Positions 9,102 to 17,187 of a stretch of DNA of 64,000 bases are shown here, piece after piece. Under the pieces are notes generated by a model. That model was not told the DNA's origin. It saw only the letters and a program-made list of their open reading frames with translations, and searched no databases. The number at the start of each line of letters is the position of its first letter. Within the stretch, counting starts at the first letter, position 1. The position numbers and the translations under genes are program-made. Origin of the DNA: Methylobacterium sp. J-078 (GTDB taxonomy: Bacteria; Pseudomonadota; Alphaproteobacteria; Rhizobiales; Beijerinckiaceae); contig NZ_JAKSYI010000132.1 of NCBI RefSeq assembly GCF_022829285.1, forward strand, positions 1-64,000, read 5' to 3'.

Positions 9102-9644
9102 ATGCCGAGGGTTTCGCAGGAGCAGGCCAGGCTCAACCGCCGGCGCGTGGTCGAGGTCGCCGCGACCCTGTTTCGCGAGCGCGGCCTGCACGGGGTCGGC
9201 GTCGCCGACATCATGGCCGCCGCCGGCCTGACCCATGGCGGATTCTACGGCCAGTTCGCCAGCAAGGATGCGCTGGCCGCCGAGGCCTTCGACAGCGCGC
9301 TGGCCGAGGACCGGCGCGGAGCGCTGGACGCCCTGATCGCGAACTACCTGTCCGTCGGGCACGTGAGGACACCCGGTCAGGGTTGCCCCCTCGCGGCCCT
9401 GGCCAACGACGTCGCGCGCGAGGCGCGGGGAAGCCCGCTCCGCGCCCGGTTCACGCAGGGCGTGCGGGGCCTCACCGATCTCCTGACGGAACTCACGCCG
9501 AAGGGCGCGCGCGAGCGCCGCCGCCAGCGCGCCCTGGCGAACCTCGCGACCCTTGTGGGCGCCGTTATCCTCGCCCGCGGGGTCGACGATGACGCGCTCT
9601 CGGAGGAACTGCTCGACGCGGCCCGGGCCGCGGCCTACGCCTGA
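9102..9644 (+). CDS. TetR/AcrR family transcriptional regulator
   Basis: DNA-binding repressor-type protein of 180 residues. The N-terminal helix-turn-helix is clear: residues about 10-57, including RGLHGVGVADIMAAAGLTHGGFYGQFASKDALAAEAF, with the family's GGFY-x-F-x-K-x-L core. The rest is an alpha-helical ligand domain of the type with a conserved GCPLAAL segment. The start at 9102 is chosen because CAGGAG lies upstream and the HTH begins at the usual distance. A more upstream ATG at 9036 would add 22 unrelated residues. It is 190 bp downstream of the RND pair in the same orientation and may respond to a pump substrate (inference). Confidence 0.92.
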   Translation: MPRVSQEQARLNRRRVVEVAATLFRERGLHGVGVADIMAAAGLTHGGFYGQFASKDALAAEAFDSALAEDRRGALDALIANYLSVGHVRTPGQGCPLAALANDVAREARGSPLRARFTQGVRGLTDLLTELTPKGARERRRQRALANLATLVGAVILARGVDDDALSEELLDAARAAAYA

Positions 9645-9668
9645 GCGCGGGCCCTTCGGAGCGCCGTC

Positions 9669-11099
9669 TCAGATGTAGGTCGAGGCGAGGGCCGGCGAGC
9701 CCTCCAGCGCGTGGCCGAGCTGTTCCAGCCCCTGGCGGATCCGGAGGCGCGTCGAGGGTCCGCCGAGGCAGAGGCGAACGGCCTCCGGCGGCGTCCCGGC
9801 CACGCAGAACGGGTCGCTCGCCACGACGCCGAGACCCGCCGCCCGGCCCTGGCTGGCGAAGGCCGAGCGGGTCCAGCCCTCCGGCAGGTCGATCCAGACG
9901 TGGAACCCGTGCGGATCCGCGGTGACGCGCGCCGCCGGCAGGATCTCGCTCACCAGGCGCTGGCGGGCCACCGATTCGGCCCGCACGAACTGCCCGATGG
10001 CCTCGGCCGTCCCGTCCATGATCCAGCGGGTCGCCAGGGCGGTGGAGATCGGTGAGGCCATCACGGTGGCGGCGCGCAGGGCGCTCCCCAGCGGCAGGGC
10101 GGCGCGGGCGCTGGGCGCCACCAGGAAGGCGAGGCGCAATCCCGCCCCCAGGCACTTGGCGAGGCCCGCCACGTAGTAGGTGATCTCCGGGGCCAGGGTC
10201 GCGAAGCTCGGGGGCGGGGCCGGGCACAGATGCGCGTAGGCATCGTCCTCGATGATCGCCACGGCGTAGCGGCGGGCCACCGCGATGACCGCCTCGCGGC
10301 GCGCGCGCGGCATCGTGGCCGTGGTGGGGTTTTGCAGCAGCGGGTTGAGGTAGATCGCCTTCGGGGCGACCCGGGTGCAGGCCGCCGCGAAGGCGTCGGG
10401 ATCGACCCCGTGCCGGTCCATCGGCAGATCGACGAGGCGCAGCGACAGGTGCGCGGCAAGCGCCCGGATCCCCGGATAGGTGATGCGCTCGGCGCAGATC
10501 GCATCGCCGGGCCGGGCCACCTGTCCCAGCACGCTGGACAGGGCGCTGTGGGCGCCGGGGCAGATCAGCAGGCACGGGCGCGGGGCCGCGACGCCGCGCG
10601 CCGCCAGCCACCGGGTCGCGGCGTCCTTGTCCGCCTCCGTCCCGCCGAAGCCCTGGTAGCGCAGGAGGTTGGGCAGGTCGCCCGAGAGGTCCGCGAAGGC
10701 GGCCTGCATGCGTGCCAGCAGGGCGGGGTCGTCGGGCTCGGGCGGCAGGTTCATGGTGAAGTCGACGAGGCCCGCCCGGGCCGGCTCGGCCGTGCGCGGC
10801 GCGCGGGCGGGCTCGACCACGAAGGTGCCCTGCCCCACGCGCCCCTCGACGAGGCCGCGCCGATGGGCTTCCACGTAGCCCCGCGAGACGGTTGTGAAGT
10901 TCAGGCCGATGCGGGCCGCCAGGGCGCGCTGGGTCGGCAGTCGTGTCCCGGCCCGCAGGCGGCCGGTGCGGATGTCCTCGGCCAGGGATTCCACGATGGC
11001 CCGGTAATGCGGCTTGCCCCAGCGCCCGAGATCCGGCGCCCACGCGCCGGAGACGCGGTCCACGGCGTCCGGCCCGTATTCCTGCCGCCCTGAACCCAT
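9669..11099 (-). CDS. MocR-type regulator: GntR helix-turn-helix fused to aminotransferase-like domain
   Basis: MocR/PdxR-family protein of 476 residues. The N-terminal winged helix (about 30-100) contains IRTGRLRAGTRLPTQRALA and LNFTTVSRGYVEAHRRGLVE. A class-I aminotransferase-like domain fills the rest, with PLP lysine in GLAKCLGAGLRLAFL. Members usually sense PLP or a PLP-amine adduct and regulate a neighbouring operon. Start 11099 is chosen over 11213 because a GAGGGG site sits about 10 bp upstream and the extra 38 residues look unconserved. It is transcribed divergently from the Nit1C cluster across a 357-bp region containing five CGATCAA-type repeats, so it is the obvious local candidate for binding them (inference). 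Confidence 0.92.
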   Translation of the reverse strand: MGSGRQEYGPDAVDRVSGAWAPDLGRWGKPHYRAIVESLAEDIRTGRLRAGTRLPTQRALAARIGLNFTTVSRGYVEAHRRGLVEGRVGQGTFVVEPARAPRTAEPARAGLVDFTMNLPPEPDDPALLARMQAAFADLSGDLPNLLRYQGFGGTEADKDAATRWLAARGVAAPRPCLLICPGAHSALSSVLGQVARPGDAICAERITYPGIRALAAHLSLRLVDLPMDRHGVDPDAFAAACTRVAPKAIYLNPLLQNPTTATMPRARREAVIAVARRYAVAIIEDDAYAHLCPAPPPSFATLAPEITYYVAGLAKCLGAGLRLAFLVAPSARAALPLGSALRAATVMASPISTALATRWIMDGTAEAIGQFVRAESVARQRLVSEILPAARVTADPHGFHVWIDLPEGWTRSAFASQGRAAGLGVVASDPFCVAGTPPEAVRLCLGGPSTRLRIRQGLEQLGHALEGSPALASTYI

Positions 11100-11124
11100 G
11101 CGCCCCGCCCCTCGCCCGCCGATC

Positions 11125-11352
11125 CGATCAAGTTCGGATTGTATGGCTAGCAATCCGCGTACCGGCAGAATGCCGCGGAGCGACATCGATCGTCTTCCGA
11201 TCAATGCGATCAATGTTCGTTCAGTTCGAGTGCAGTAACTGGCGCGACGAGAGGCACGGTGGCAAGTCGTTCGGCGTTCAAGCTGGTCCCGTCACCGCGC
11301 GCATTCCTGCACATTGATCGCAAAATTGTATGTTTTCAAGAAGCGATCATTT
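11125..11352. promoter_or_regulatory. Array of CGATCAA(TG) repeats between the MocR gene and Nit1C
   Basis: CGATCAATG occurs as two adjacent copies (11198-11206 and 11207-11215), as an exact inverted copy CATTGATCG (11312-11320) and as a near copy CGATCATTT (11344-11352). A shorter CGATCAA is at 11125-11131. The inverted pair is spaced 32 bp start to start, about three helical turns, and lies just upstream of the sigma-54 element. Direct repeats are typical MocR targets, and upstream dyads are typical of sigma-54 activators. Which protein binds is not known. Confidence 0.65.
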
Positions 11353-11376
11353 CGGAGGCGATGGTTCGCATTGTCC

Positions 11377-11391
11377 TGGCACACGGATTGC
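11377..11391 (+). promoter_or_regulatory. Sigma-54 (-24/-12) promoter for the Nit1C cluster
   Basis: TGGCACACGGATTGC has the invariant GG and GC dinucleotides exactly 10 bp apart and matches the TGGCAC-N5-TTGC consensus at every fixed position. Transcription would begin near 11403, giving a leader of about 54 nt before the nitB ATG. A nitrogen-controlled promoter agrees with the nitrogen-starvation role reported for this cluster in other bacteria. Confidence 0.7.
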
Positions 11392-11456
11392 CATGCTTCT
11401 GCCGTGACCGACCCGCGGCCGATGCCGGCGGTCCCGTCCAGCGAGGAGCCTGAGCC

Positions 11457-11939
11457 ATGCCCGCCGTGAACCGCGAAGCCCACAAGAAAGGTGATTACTT
11501 CGTCGATTACGAGGAGAAGGTCTTCGAGGACGTGAAGGCGGAGCCGGGCCAGAAGGCGCTCGTCACCTTCCACACCGTGGCGTTCGAGGGCTCCATCGGC
11601 TTCGTCAACCTGCTCCAGGCCACCCGGCTGCAGCGCAAGGGGTTCGAGACCACGGTTCTCCTCTACGGGCCGGGCGTCACCCTCGGCGTGCAGCGCGGCT
11701 TCCCCACCCTCGGCGACGAGGCCTTCCCCGGCCACCAGAACTTCAACAACCAGATCGCCAAGTTCATGGCGGAGGGGGGCAAGGTCTATGCCTGCCGCTT
11801 CGCGCTCCAGGCCCTCTACGGCCACGGTGAGCCGTCGCTGATCGAGGGTATCCGCCCGATCGCCCCCACCGACGTCCTCGACTGCGTGCTCCTGCACAAG
11901 CGCGACAACGCGGTGATCATCGACACCTGGACGGTCTGA
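11457..11939 (+). CDS. nitB: Nit1C protein NitB, MSMEG_0572/Sll0783 family
   Basis: Cytoplasmic protein of 160 residues with no signal or membrane segment. It belongs to the MSMEG_0572 (Sll0783) nitrogen-starvation family, recognised by the conserved central stretch with EGSIGFVNLLQATRL (about 43-57) and GVTLGVQRGFPTLGDEAFPG (about 75-94). The alternation suggests an alpha/beta DsrE-like fold (inference). The biochemical role is unknown. It is always first in this cluster and precedes the nitrilase. A GAGGAG site lies 7-8 bp upstream of the ATG, and the sigma-54 element is 66 bp upstream. Symbols follow the Nit1C naming used for cyanide-assimilating bacteria, recalled rather than checked. Confidence 0.88.
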   Translation: MPAVNREAHKKGDYFVDYEEKVFEDVKAEPGQKALVTFHTVAFEGSIGFVNLLQATRLQRKGFETTVLLYGPGVTLGVQRGFPTLGDEAFPGHQNFNNQIAKFMAEGGKVYACRFALQALYGHGEPSLIEGIRPIAPTDVLDCVLLHKRDNAVIIDTWTV

Positions 11940-12021
11940 GGAGACCGCGGACCGCCGAAACACGCGCTGGCGGATGCGGTGCTCCTCGCCCGCGCGTCAT
12001 CCACGCCCAGGAGGTTCACCC

Positions 12022-13101
12022 ATGCCTGAGAGCCGGATCGTGCGGGCTGCCGCCGTCCAGATCGCGCCGGACCTCGACCGGCCCGAGGGCACCCTGGAGC
12101 GCGTGCTCAACGCCATCGACGCGGCGGCCGCCAAGGGCGCGCGGTTCATGGTCTTTCCCGAGACCGTCGTGCCGTACTACCCGTACTTCTCCTTCGTGCT
12201 GCCGCCCGCCCTCCAGGGGGCGGAGCACCTGCGCCTCTACGAGCGGGCGGTGGCGGTGCCCGGCCCGGTGACGCAGGCGGTCTCGGCCGCCGCCCGCCGC
12301 CACGGCGCCGTCATCGTGCTCGGGGTCAACGAGCGCGACCACGGCTCGCTCTACAACGCGCAGCTCGTCTTCGACGCCGACGGCACGCTCAAGCTGAAGC
12401 GGCGCAAGATCACCCCGACCTACCACGAGCGCATGGTCTGGGGGCAGGGCGACGGCGCCGGTCTGACGGTCGTCGAGACCGCGGTCGGCCGGGTCGGGGC
12501 CCTGGCCTGCTGGGAGCACTACAACCCGCTCGCCCGCTACAGCCTGATGGCCCGGCACGAGGAGATCCACGCCGCCCAGTTCCCCGGCTCCCTGGTCGGC
12601 CAGATCTTCGCCGACCAGATGGAGGTGACGATCCGCCACCACGCCCTGGAGGCGGCCTGCTTCGTGGTCAACGCCACGGGCTGGCTCACCGACGAACAGG
12701 TGGCGCAGGTCTGCCCGGACGAGCGCCTGCGGGGCGCCTGCCGGGGCGGCAACTGCACCGCCATCGTCTCGCCGGAGGGCCGCCATCTCGCCGAGCCGCT
12801 CGGCCCGGGCGAGGGCATCCTCATCGCCGACATGGACCTCGCCCTCGTGACGAAGCGCAAGCGGATGATGGATTCCGTCGGCCACTACGCCCGCCCCGAG
12901 CTCCTCAGCCTCCTGCACGACGACCGCCCCGCCGCGCCGATCCGGCGACCGGCCTCCGCCCCGTTCGACTTCCGGAGCCCCGACCATGAGCCGCGCGATC
13001 CTGAGTCTGCCGCCCGCGACGCGTCTCCCCACCCCGGCCCCGGTCACCGCCGGGATGCCGACGGAGCGCCTGATCAACGCCCTGCAATCCTTCGGGGTTA
13101 G
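12022..13101 (+). CDS. nitC: Nit1C nitrilase (Nit6803-type), NitC
   Basis: Carbon-nitrogen hydrolase that should convert a nitrile to acid and ammonia. The catalytic triad is complete: Glu47 in FPETVVPYYP, Lys129 in RRKITPTYHE and Cys163 in LACWEHYNPL. This matches the Nit1 nitrilases of the Synechocystis Nit6803 type. The start at 12022 has CAGGAG eight bases upstream. The frame gives 359 residues. The nitrilase fold should end near residue 320, and the last 35-40 residues (rich in Asp, Pro, Arg) run 116 bp into the next gene and look like unselected read-through. The physiological substrate is unsettled; work on Nit1C links the cluster to growth on cyanide. Confidence 0.92.
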   Translation: MPESRIVRAAAVQIAPDLDRPEGTLERVLNAIDAAAAKGARFMVFPETVVPYYPYFSFVLPPALQGAEHLRLYERAVAVPGPVTQAVSAAARRHGAVIVLGVNERDHGSLYNAQLVFDADGTLKLKRRKITPTYHERMVWGQGDGAGLTVVETAVGRVGALACWEHYNPLARYSLMARHEEIHAAQFPGSLVGQIFADQMEVTIRHHALEAACFVVNATGWLTDEQVAQVCPDERLRGACRGGNCTAIVSPEGRHLAEPLGPGEGILIADMDLALVTKRKRMMDSVGHYARPELLSLLHDDRPAAPIRRPASAPFDFRSPDHEPRDPESAARDASPHPGPGHRRDADGAPDQRPAILRG

Positions 13102-14152
13102 GCTCTCGGACGCCCGCGCCGGCGTCGCCAGCCGGCGGGGCGGCGCCGGCCCCTCCGACCACAAGGCCATGACCATCGCGGGCCGCACCGTGATGGTGCC
13201 GGTGCATACCGGGACCGCCTTCGAATCGCCCTTCCTGGTGCGACGCCCCGACCCGGACGGCGTCTGCGAGATCGAGCACGAGGGCGTGGTGATCGGGCGG
13301 GCGACCTTCCCCGGCAAGCCCCGCTTCTACGCGCTCTCGACCTTCGACGGCGTGCCCTATTCGAAGATCGCCGTGCTGCATGGGCGCGACGTGCTCGCCA
13401 CCACCGTGCTGCAGACCTGCATCCGCTACCAGAGCCGGACGAAGACGTGCCAGTTCTGCGCCATCGGCCAGTCCCTCGCCGCCGAGCGCACCGTCGCGCG
13501 CAAGACGCCGGAGCAGCTCGCCGAGGTCGCCCGCGCCGCCGTGCTCCTCGACGGCGTCAGGCACATGGTGATGACCACGGGCACGCCGAACGCCACCGAC
13601 CGGGGCGCGGCGATCCTGTGCGAGAGCGCCTTCGCGGTGAAGGCGGCCGTGGACCTGCCCATCCAGGCCCAGTGCGAGCCCCCGGACGACGACCGCTGGT
13701 TTTCCCGCCTCAAGGCCTCTGGGGTCGACGCGCTCGGCATGCACCTGGAGGCGGTGACCCCCGAGGTTCGCGCCCGGATCATGCCCGGCAAGGCGAGCGT
13801 GCCCCTGGAGCGCTACTACGACGCCTTCGCGACCGCCGTGCCGGTCTTCGGGCGTGGCCAGGTCTCGACCTACATCCTCGCGGGCCTCGGCGACGCGCCG
13901 GAGGCGATCCTCGCCGTGGCCGAGCGCCTCGTCGGCATGGGCGTGTACCCCTTCGTGGTGCCCTTCGTTCCGATCTCCGGCACCCCCCTGGAGAGCCATC
14001 CGGCGCCCGCACCCGATTTCCTGCACGCGGTCCTCCGGCCCCTGGCCGACCTCCTGGCCCGGGCCGGCCTCGTCTCCACCGACATCAAGGCGGGTTGCGG
14101 CCGCTGCGGCGCCTGCTCGGCCCTGTCGAGCTACGAGCGGGCTCCCGCATGA
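12986..14152 (+). CDS. nitD: Nit1C radical SAM protein, NitD (MSMEG_0568 family)
   Basis: Radical S-adenosylmethionine enzyme of 388 residues whose reaction is unknown. The cluster-binding cysteines are C145, C155 and C158 (TC-IRYQSRTKT-CQFC), that is CX9CX2C instead of the canonical CX3CX2C. The C-terminus adds a CxxCxxC motif at residues 371-377 (GCGRCGACS) that could hold a second iron-sulfur centre. The TIM-barrel core has MTTGTPN and IQAQCEPPDD. Start 12986 has GGAG 8 bp upstream, and 13055 (MPTERLINAL) is an alternative. Both starts lie inside the nitrilase frame. The stop overlaps the next ATG (ATGA), so translation is coupled. Confidence 0.9.
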   Translation: MSRAILSLPPATRLPTPAPVTAGMPTERLINALQSFGVRLSDARAGVASRRGGAGPSDHKAMTIAGRTVMVPVHTGTAFESPFLVRRPDPDGVCEIEHEGVVIGRATFPGKPRFYALSTFDGVPYSKIAVLHGRDVLATTVLQTCIRYQSRTKTCQFCAIGQSLAAERTVARKTPEQLAEVARAAVLLDGVRHMVMTTGTPNATDRGAAILCESAFAVKAAVDLPIQAQCEPPDDDRWFSRLKASGVDALGMHLEAVTPEVRARIMPGKASVPLERYYDAFATAVPVFGRGQVSTYILAGLGDAPEAILAVAERLVGMGVYPFVVPFVPISGTPLESHPAPAPDFLHAVLRPLADLLARAGLVSTDIKAGCGRCGACSALSSYERAPA

Positions 14153-14712
14153 TCTTCGAGCCCGTGCCGCCCTACCGGCCGAGTCATTTCCGGGTCCGGT
14201 TCGCGACCAGCCCCTGGGAGCTGCGTGCCTGCGCGGCCCTGCGCCGCCAGGTCTTCTGCGTCGAGCAGGGCCTGTTTCGCGACCGCGCGGACGGCCACGG
14301 CGACGACCGGGACGCCATCGACGCGCACGCCATCCCGATCTGCGCGCTCTCGACCCTCGCGGGCGATCCCGACGCGGTGGTCGGCACCGTGCGCATCCAC
14401 GCCGCCGCCGAGACGCCGGGCACGTGGTGGGGCTCGCGGCTCGCCGTCGCCCGGCCGTTCCGGGGCACCGCCTCCCTCGGGGCCGGCCTGATCCGCCTCG
14501 CCGTCTCCTCCGCCCACGCGCGGGGCTGCACGCGCTTCCTCGCCCACGTGCAGGAGCCGAACGTCGCCCTGTTCGAGGCGCTGCACTGGCACGCCCTCGC
14601 GCGCCTCGACCTGCACGGGCGGCCGCACCGCCTGATGCGGGCGGATCTGTTCGCCTACCCGCCCCTGCTCGACCCCGGGCACGGACTCGTCGCCCTGCCG
14701 AGGGCCGCGTGA
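14149..14712 (+). CDS. nitE: Nit1C GNAT-type acyltransferase, NitE
   Basis: GNAT-superfamily protein of 187 residues, corresponding to the N-terminal half of mycobacterial MSMEG_0567 and to Sll0786. Features are the acyl-CoA-side strand DAVVGTVRIH (about 84-93), the loop RLAVARPFRGTASLGAGLIRLAV (about 101-123) in place of a canonical Q/RxxGxG/A, and a final strand with MRADLF. The substrate is unknown. It is coupled to the radical SAM gene by ATGA and to the AIR-synthase gene by GTGA. In mycobacteria the two following activities are fused into one protein; here they are separate genes. Confidence 0.87.
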   Translation: MIFEPVPPYRPSHFRVRFATSPWELRACAALRRQVFCVEQGLFRDRADGHGDDRDAIDAHAIPICALSTLAGDPDAVVGTVRIHAAAETPGTWWGSRLAVARPFRGTASLGAGLIRLAVSSAHARGCTRFLAHVQEPNVALFEALHWHALARLDLHGRPHRLMRADLFAYPPLLDPGHGLVALPRAA

Positions 14713-15698
14713 GCGGGCTCCCCGACCTCGACGCCCTGGCGGAGGGCGTCCGGCGCGCGCGCGGGCTCGCCCACAAGCGCGACATCGACGCCGTGATGCG
14801 CCGCCTCGGCCTCGCCGGCCGGGGGGCGGCGATCCCGGTGGGAGACGATTGCGCCGCGATCCCCGACGGCGACGGCCACCTGCTCGTCGCCGTGGAGGGG
14901 TTCCTGGAGGGCTTCGTGGCGGCCGACCCCTACTTCGCGGGCTATTGCGGCATCATGGTCAACCTCAGCGACGTCGCCGCCATGGGCGGGCGCCCGATCG
15001 CCGTGGTGGACGCCCTGTGGGCGCGGGAGCAGGCTGAGGCCGATCCGGTCCTGGCGGGCCTCGCCGTGGCCGCCAAGCTCTACGGCGTGCCGGTGGTGGG
15101 CGGTCACAGCAACACCCGCGCGCAGGCGCCCAACCTCGCGGTGGCGGTGCTGGGACGCGCCGGACCGCGCCTGCTCACCAGCTTCGACGCGGTGCCGGGG
15201 GATTGCCTCATCGCCGCCATCGACCTGCGCGGGCGCTTCCGCGATCCGCATCCCTACTGGGACGCCTCCACGGGCGCGCCGGGGGAGCGCCTGCGCGGCG
15301 ACCTCGACCTCCTGCCCGGCCTCGCCGAGGACGGCCTCTGCCGGGCCGCCAAGGACATCAGCATGGCGGGCCTCGTCGGCACGGCGCTGATGCTCCTCGA
15401 AGGCTCGCGCGCCGGCGGCTGGATCGACCCCGCCGCGATCCCGCGCCCCGAGGGGGTCGCCCTGGGGCGCTGGCTCGGCGCCTTCCCGAGCTTCGGCTTC
15501 CTTCTCGCGGCGGCACCCGAGCGGGTTCCCGCCATCCTGGCGCGCTTTGCCGGGCGGGGCATCGCGGCGGCCGCCATCGGGGGCATCGACGCGAGCCGGG
15601 TCGCGCGCCTGCGCGACGCCTCCGGCGCGGAGGCGGTCGTGTGGGATTTCTTGGCCGGTCCCCTGATCGGCTGCGGCGGGCCGGAGCACGCCGCATGA
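14709..15698 (+). CDS. nitF: Nit1C AIR-synthase-like protein, NitF (Sll0787 family)
   Basis: ATP-dependent PurM/AIR synthase-related protein of 329 residues starting at GTG 14709, which overlaps the nitE stop as GTGA. The N-terminal PurM half has IPVGDDCAAIPDGDGHLLVAVEG (about 40-62, the ATP/Mg aspartates) and MVNLSDVAAMGGRPIAVVDAL (about 83-103). The central VVGGHSNT and the C-terminal half with AKDISMAGLVGTALMLLEGS match PurM-like proteins. It probably activates an amide or carbonyl oxygen by phosphorylation in the unknown Nit1C product pathway (family inference). It is fused to the GNAT domain in actinobacterial homologues. Confidence 0.88.
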   Translation: MSGLPDLDALAEGVRRARGLAHKRDIDAVMRRLGLAGRGAAIPVGDDCAAIPDGDGHLLVAVEGFLEGFVAADPYFAGYCGIMVNLSDVAAMGGRPIAVVDALWAREQAEADPVLAGLAVAAKLYGVPVVGGHSNTRAQAPNLAVAVLGRAGPRLLTSFDAVPGDCLIAAIDLRGRFRDPHPYWDASTGAPGERLRGDLDLLPGLAEDGLCRAAKDISMAGLVGTALMLLEGSRAGGWIDPAAIPRPEGVALGRWLGAFPSFGFLLAAAPERVPAILARFAGRGIAAAAIGGIDASRVARLRDASGAEAVVWDFLAGPLIGCGGPEHAA

Positions 15699-16882
15699 GG
15701 CGCCTGCGCATCGCCCTCCTCACGCACTCGACCAATCCGCGCGGCGGCGTCGCCCACTGCCTCGCCCTCGGGGAGGCCCTCGGCGCCCTCGGCCACGAGG
15801 CGGTGGTGCACGCCCCCGACCCGACCGGGCGCGGCTTCTACCGGGCGGCCGCCTGCCCCGTTGTCTCGGTGGCCGCCCGCCCCGTCACGGGCTCGACGGT
15901 CGACCTCGTCCGGACCCGGATCAACGACTACCTGCGCCATTTCGGATCGCCGGCGGCCTGCGACTTCGACCTGTTCCACGCCCATGACGGGATCGGCGGC
16001 AACGCGCTGGCGACCCTGCGGCATCGGCGTCGGATCTCCGGCTACGTGCGAACGGTCCATCACCGCGACACCTTCGCGGACCCGGTGCTGGACGACTGGG
16101 AGGCGCGTTCGATCCAAGACGCGCAGGCCCTGCTCTGCGTCAGCCGGACCTGGGCCGAACGGCTCCGGACCGAGTTCGGCGCTTCCGCGCAGGTCGTGGG
16201 CAACGGCGTCGATCCCGCGATCTACCGCCCTGACCCCGACGCCACCGATGCGGGCGCGCGGGTGCGCTGGGGGCTCGGGGCCGGCCCGGTGGTGCTGAGC
16301 GTCGGCGGGTTCGAGGCGCGCAAGAACACCGCGACCCTGATCGAGGCCTTCGCGGCCTTCCGCGTGCGCCATCCGCAGGCGCAGCTTCTGGTGGTCGGGG
16401 GCGCCTCGCTCCTCGACCACGCCGCCTACCGGGCCCGCTGCGCCGCCCTCCTGGCGGACAGAGGCCTGACGGTCGGCCTGGGCTGCCCCGTGGTCGAGAC
16501 CGGCCCGGTCCCGCAGGGCGAGATGCCGGCCCTCTACCGCCTCGCAGACATGCTGGCCCTGCCTTCCTGGACCGAGGGGTTCGGCCTCTGCGTGCTGGAG
16601 GCGATGGCCTGCGGCACCCCCGCCATCGTCTCGGCGGGACCGCCCTTCACCGAGTATCTCGGCGCCCGCGACGCGCTCTTCGTCGATCCGGCCGATCCAG
16701 ACGGCCTTGCGCGCGCCATGGCCCGGGCCCTTTCGCCGCCCGTCCGCCGCCGCCTGCGCGCGGCCGGGGCCGCGGTGGCGCGGGCCCATTCCTGGCGCGC
16801 CTGCGCCGAGCGCCACCTGCCGACCTACGAAGCCTGCCTCCGTCCGGAGGCCTCCCTGACCGCCGAGGTCCACGATGCCTGA
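15695..16882 (+). CDS. Nit1C-associated glycosyltransferase, MSMEG_0565 family (GT4)
   Basis: GT-B fold glycosyltransferase of 395 residues. It opens with MRRLRIALLTHSTNPRGGVA, the typical first Rossmann strand and glycine loop. The nucleotide-sugar half carries VGNGVDPAIYRP, VGGFEARKNTATLIEAF and the GT4 signature EGFGLCVLEAMACGTPAIVS (about 288-307) with the E-x7-E pair. Sugar donor and acceptor are unknown. The start overlaps the nitF stop by ATGA, and its end overlaps nitG by 8 bp. Its presence suggests that the Nit1C product or an intermediate is glycosylated in this branch (inference). Mycobacterial and cyanobacterial clusters also have it in various positions. Confidence 0.88.
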   Translation: MRRLRIALLTHSTNPRGGVAHCLALGEALGALGHEAVVHAPDPTGRGFYRAAACPVVSVAARPVTGSTVDLVRTRINDYLRHFGSPAACDFDLFHAHDGIGGNALATLRHRRRISGYVRTVHHRDTFADPVLDDWEARSIQDAQALLCVSRTWAERLRTEFGASAQVVGNGVDPAIYRPDPDATDAGARVRWGLGAGPVVLSVGGFEARKNTATLIEAFAAFRVRHPQAQLLVVGGASLLDHAAYRARCAALLADRGLTVGLGCPVVETGPVPQGEMPALYRLADMLALPSWTEGFGLCVLEAMACGTPAIVSAGPPFTEYLGARDALFVDPADPDGLARAMARALSPPVRRRLRAAGAAVARAHSWRACAERHLPTYEACLRPEASLTAEVHDA

Positions 16883-17156
16883 GATGCGCTTCCACGTCCG
16901 CTGGCCCGACGGCCGGCGCGAGGCCTGCTACTCGCCCTCCCTGGTGATCAAGGACTACTTCGCCCCGGGCGAGACCTACCCCCTCGACGACTTCGTCGCG
17001 AAGGCGCGCACGGCGCTGACCATCGCCAGCGAGCGCGTGCGGGAGAAGTACGGCTTCGCCTGCTCCTCGGCCCTGGACCAATTGCAGCGGATCGAGGCCG
17101 CCGCTCGGGCGCAGGCCCCGGACGGAAGGGTCACCGTCGAGGCCTTCGAGCCGTGA
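16875..17156 (+). CDS. nitG: Nit1C small protein NitG, MSMEG_0570 family
   Basis: Small soluble protein of 93 residues in the MSMEG_0570 nitrogen-starvation family. It starts MRFHVRWPDG, has the conserved CYSPSLVIKDYF (about 18-29) and ends in a helical region. Function unknown; it is found only in this cluster type. It overlaps the glycosyltransferase gene by 8 bp, so it belongs to the same operon. It could be a carrier or subunit for one of the enzymes. No catalytic motif is visible. Confidence 0.87.
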   Translation: MPEMRFHVRWPDGRREACYSPSLVIKDYFAPGETYPLDDFVAKARTALTIASERVREKYGFACSSALDQLQRIEAAARAQAPDGRVTVEAFEP

Positions 17157-17187
17157 GCCGAAATCGCCACCAGCGGGAGCCACGTTC

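Noticed and set aside
5629..9102. A 1157-codon open frame on the minus strand
   Set aside because: It is exactly antisense to the RND adaptor and pump. Its translation is His/Arg/Glu/Gly-rich without family motifs, as expected from high-GC antisense frames.
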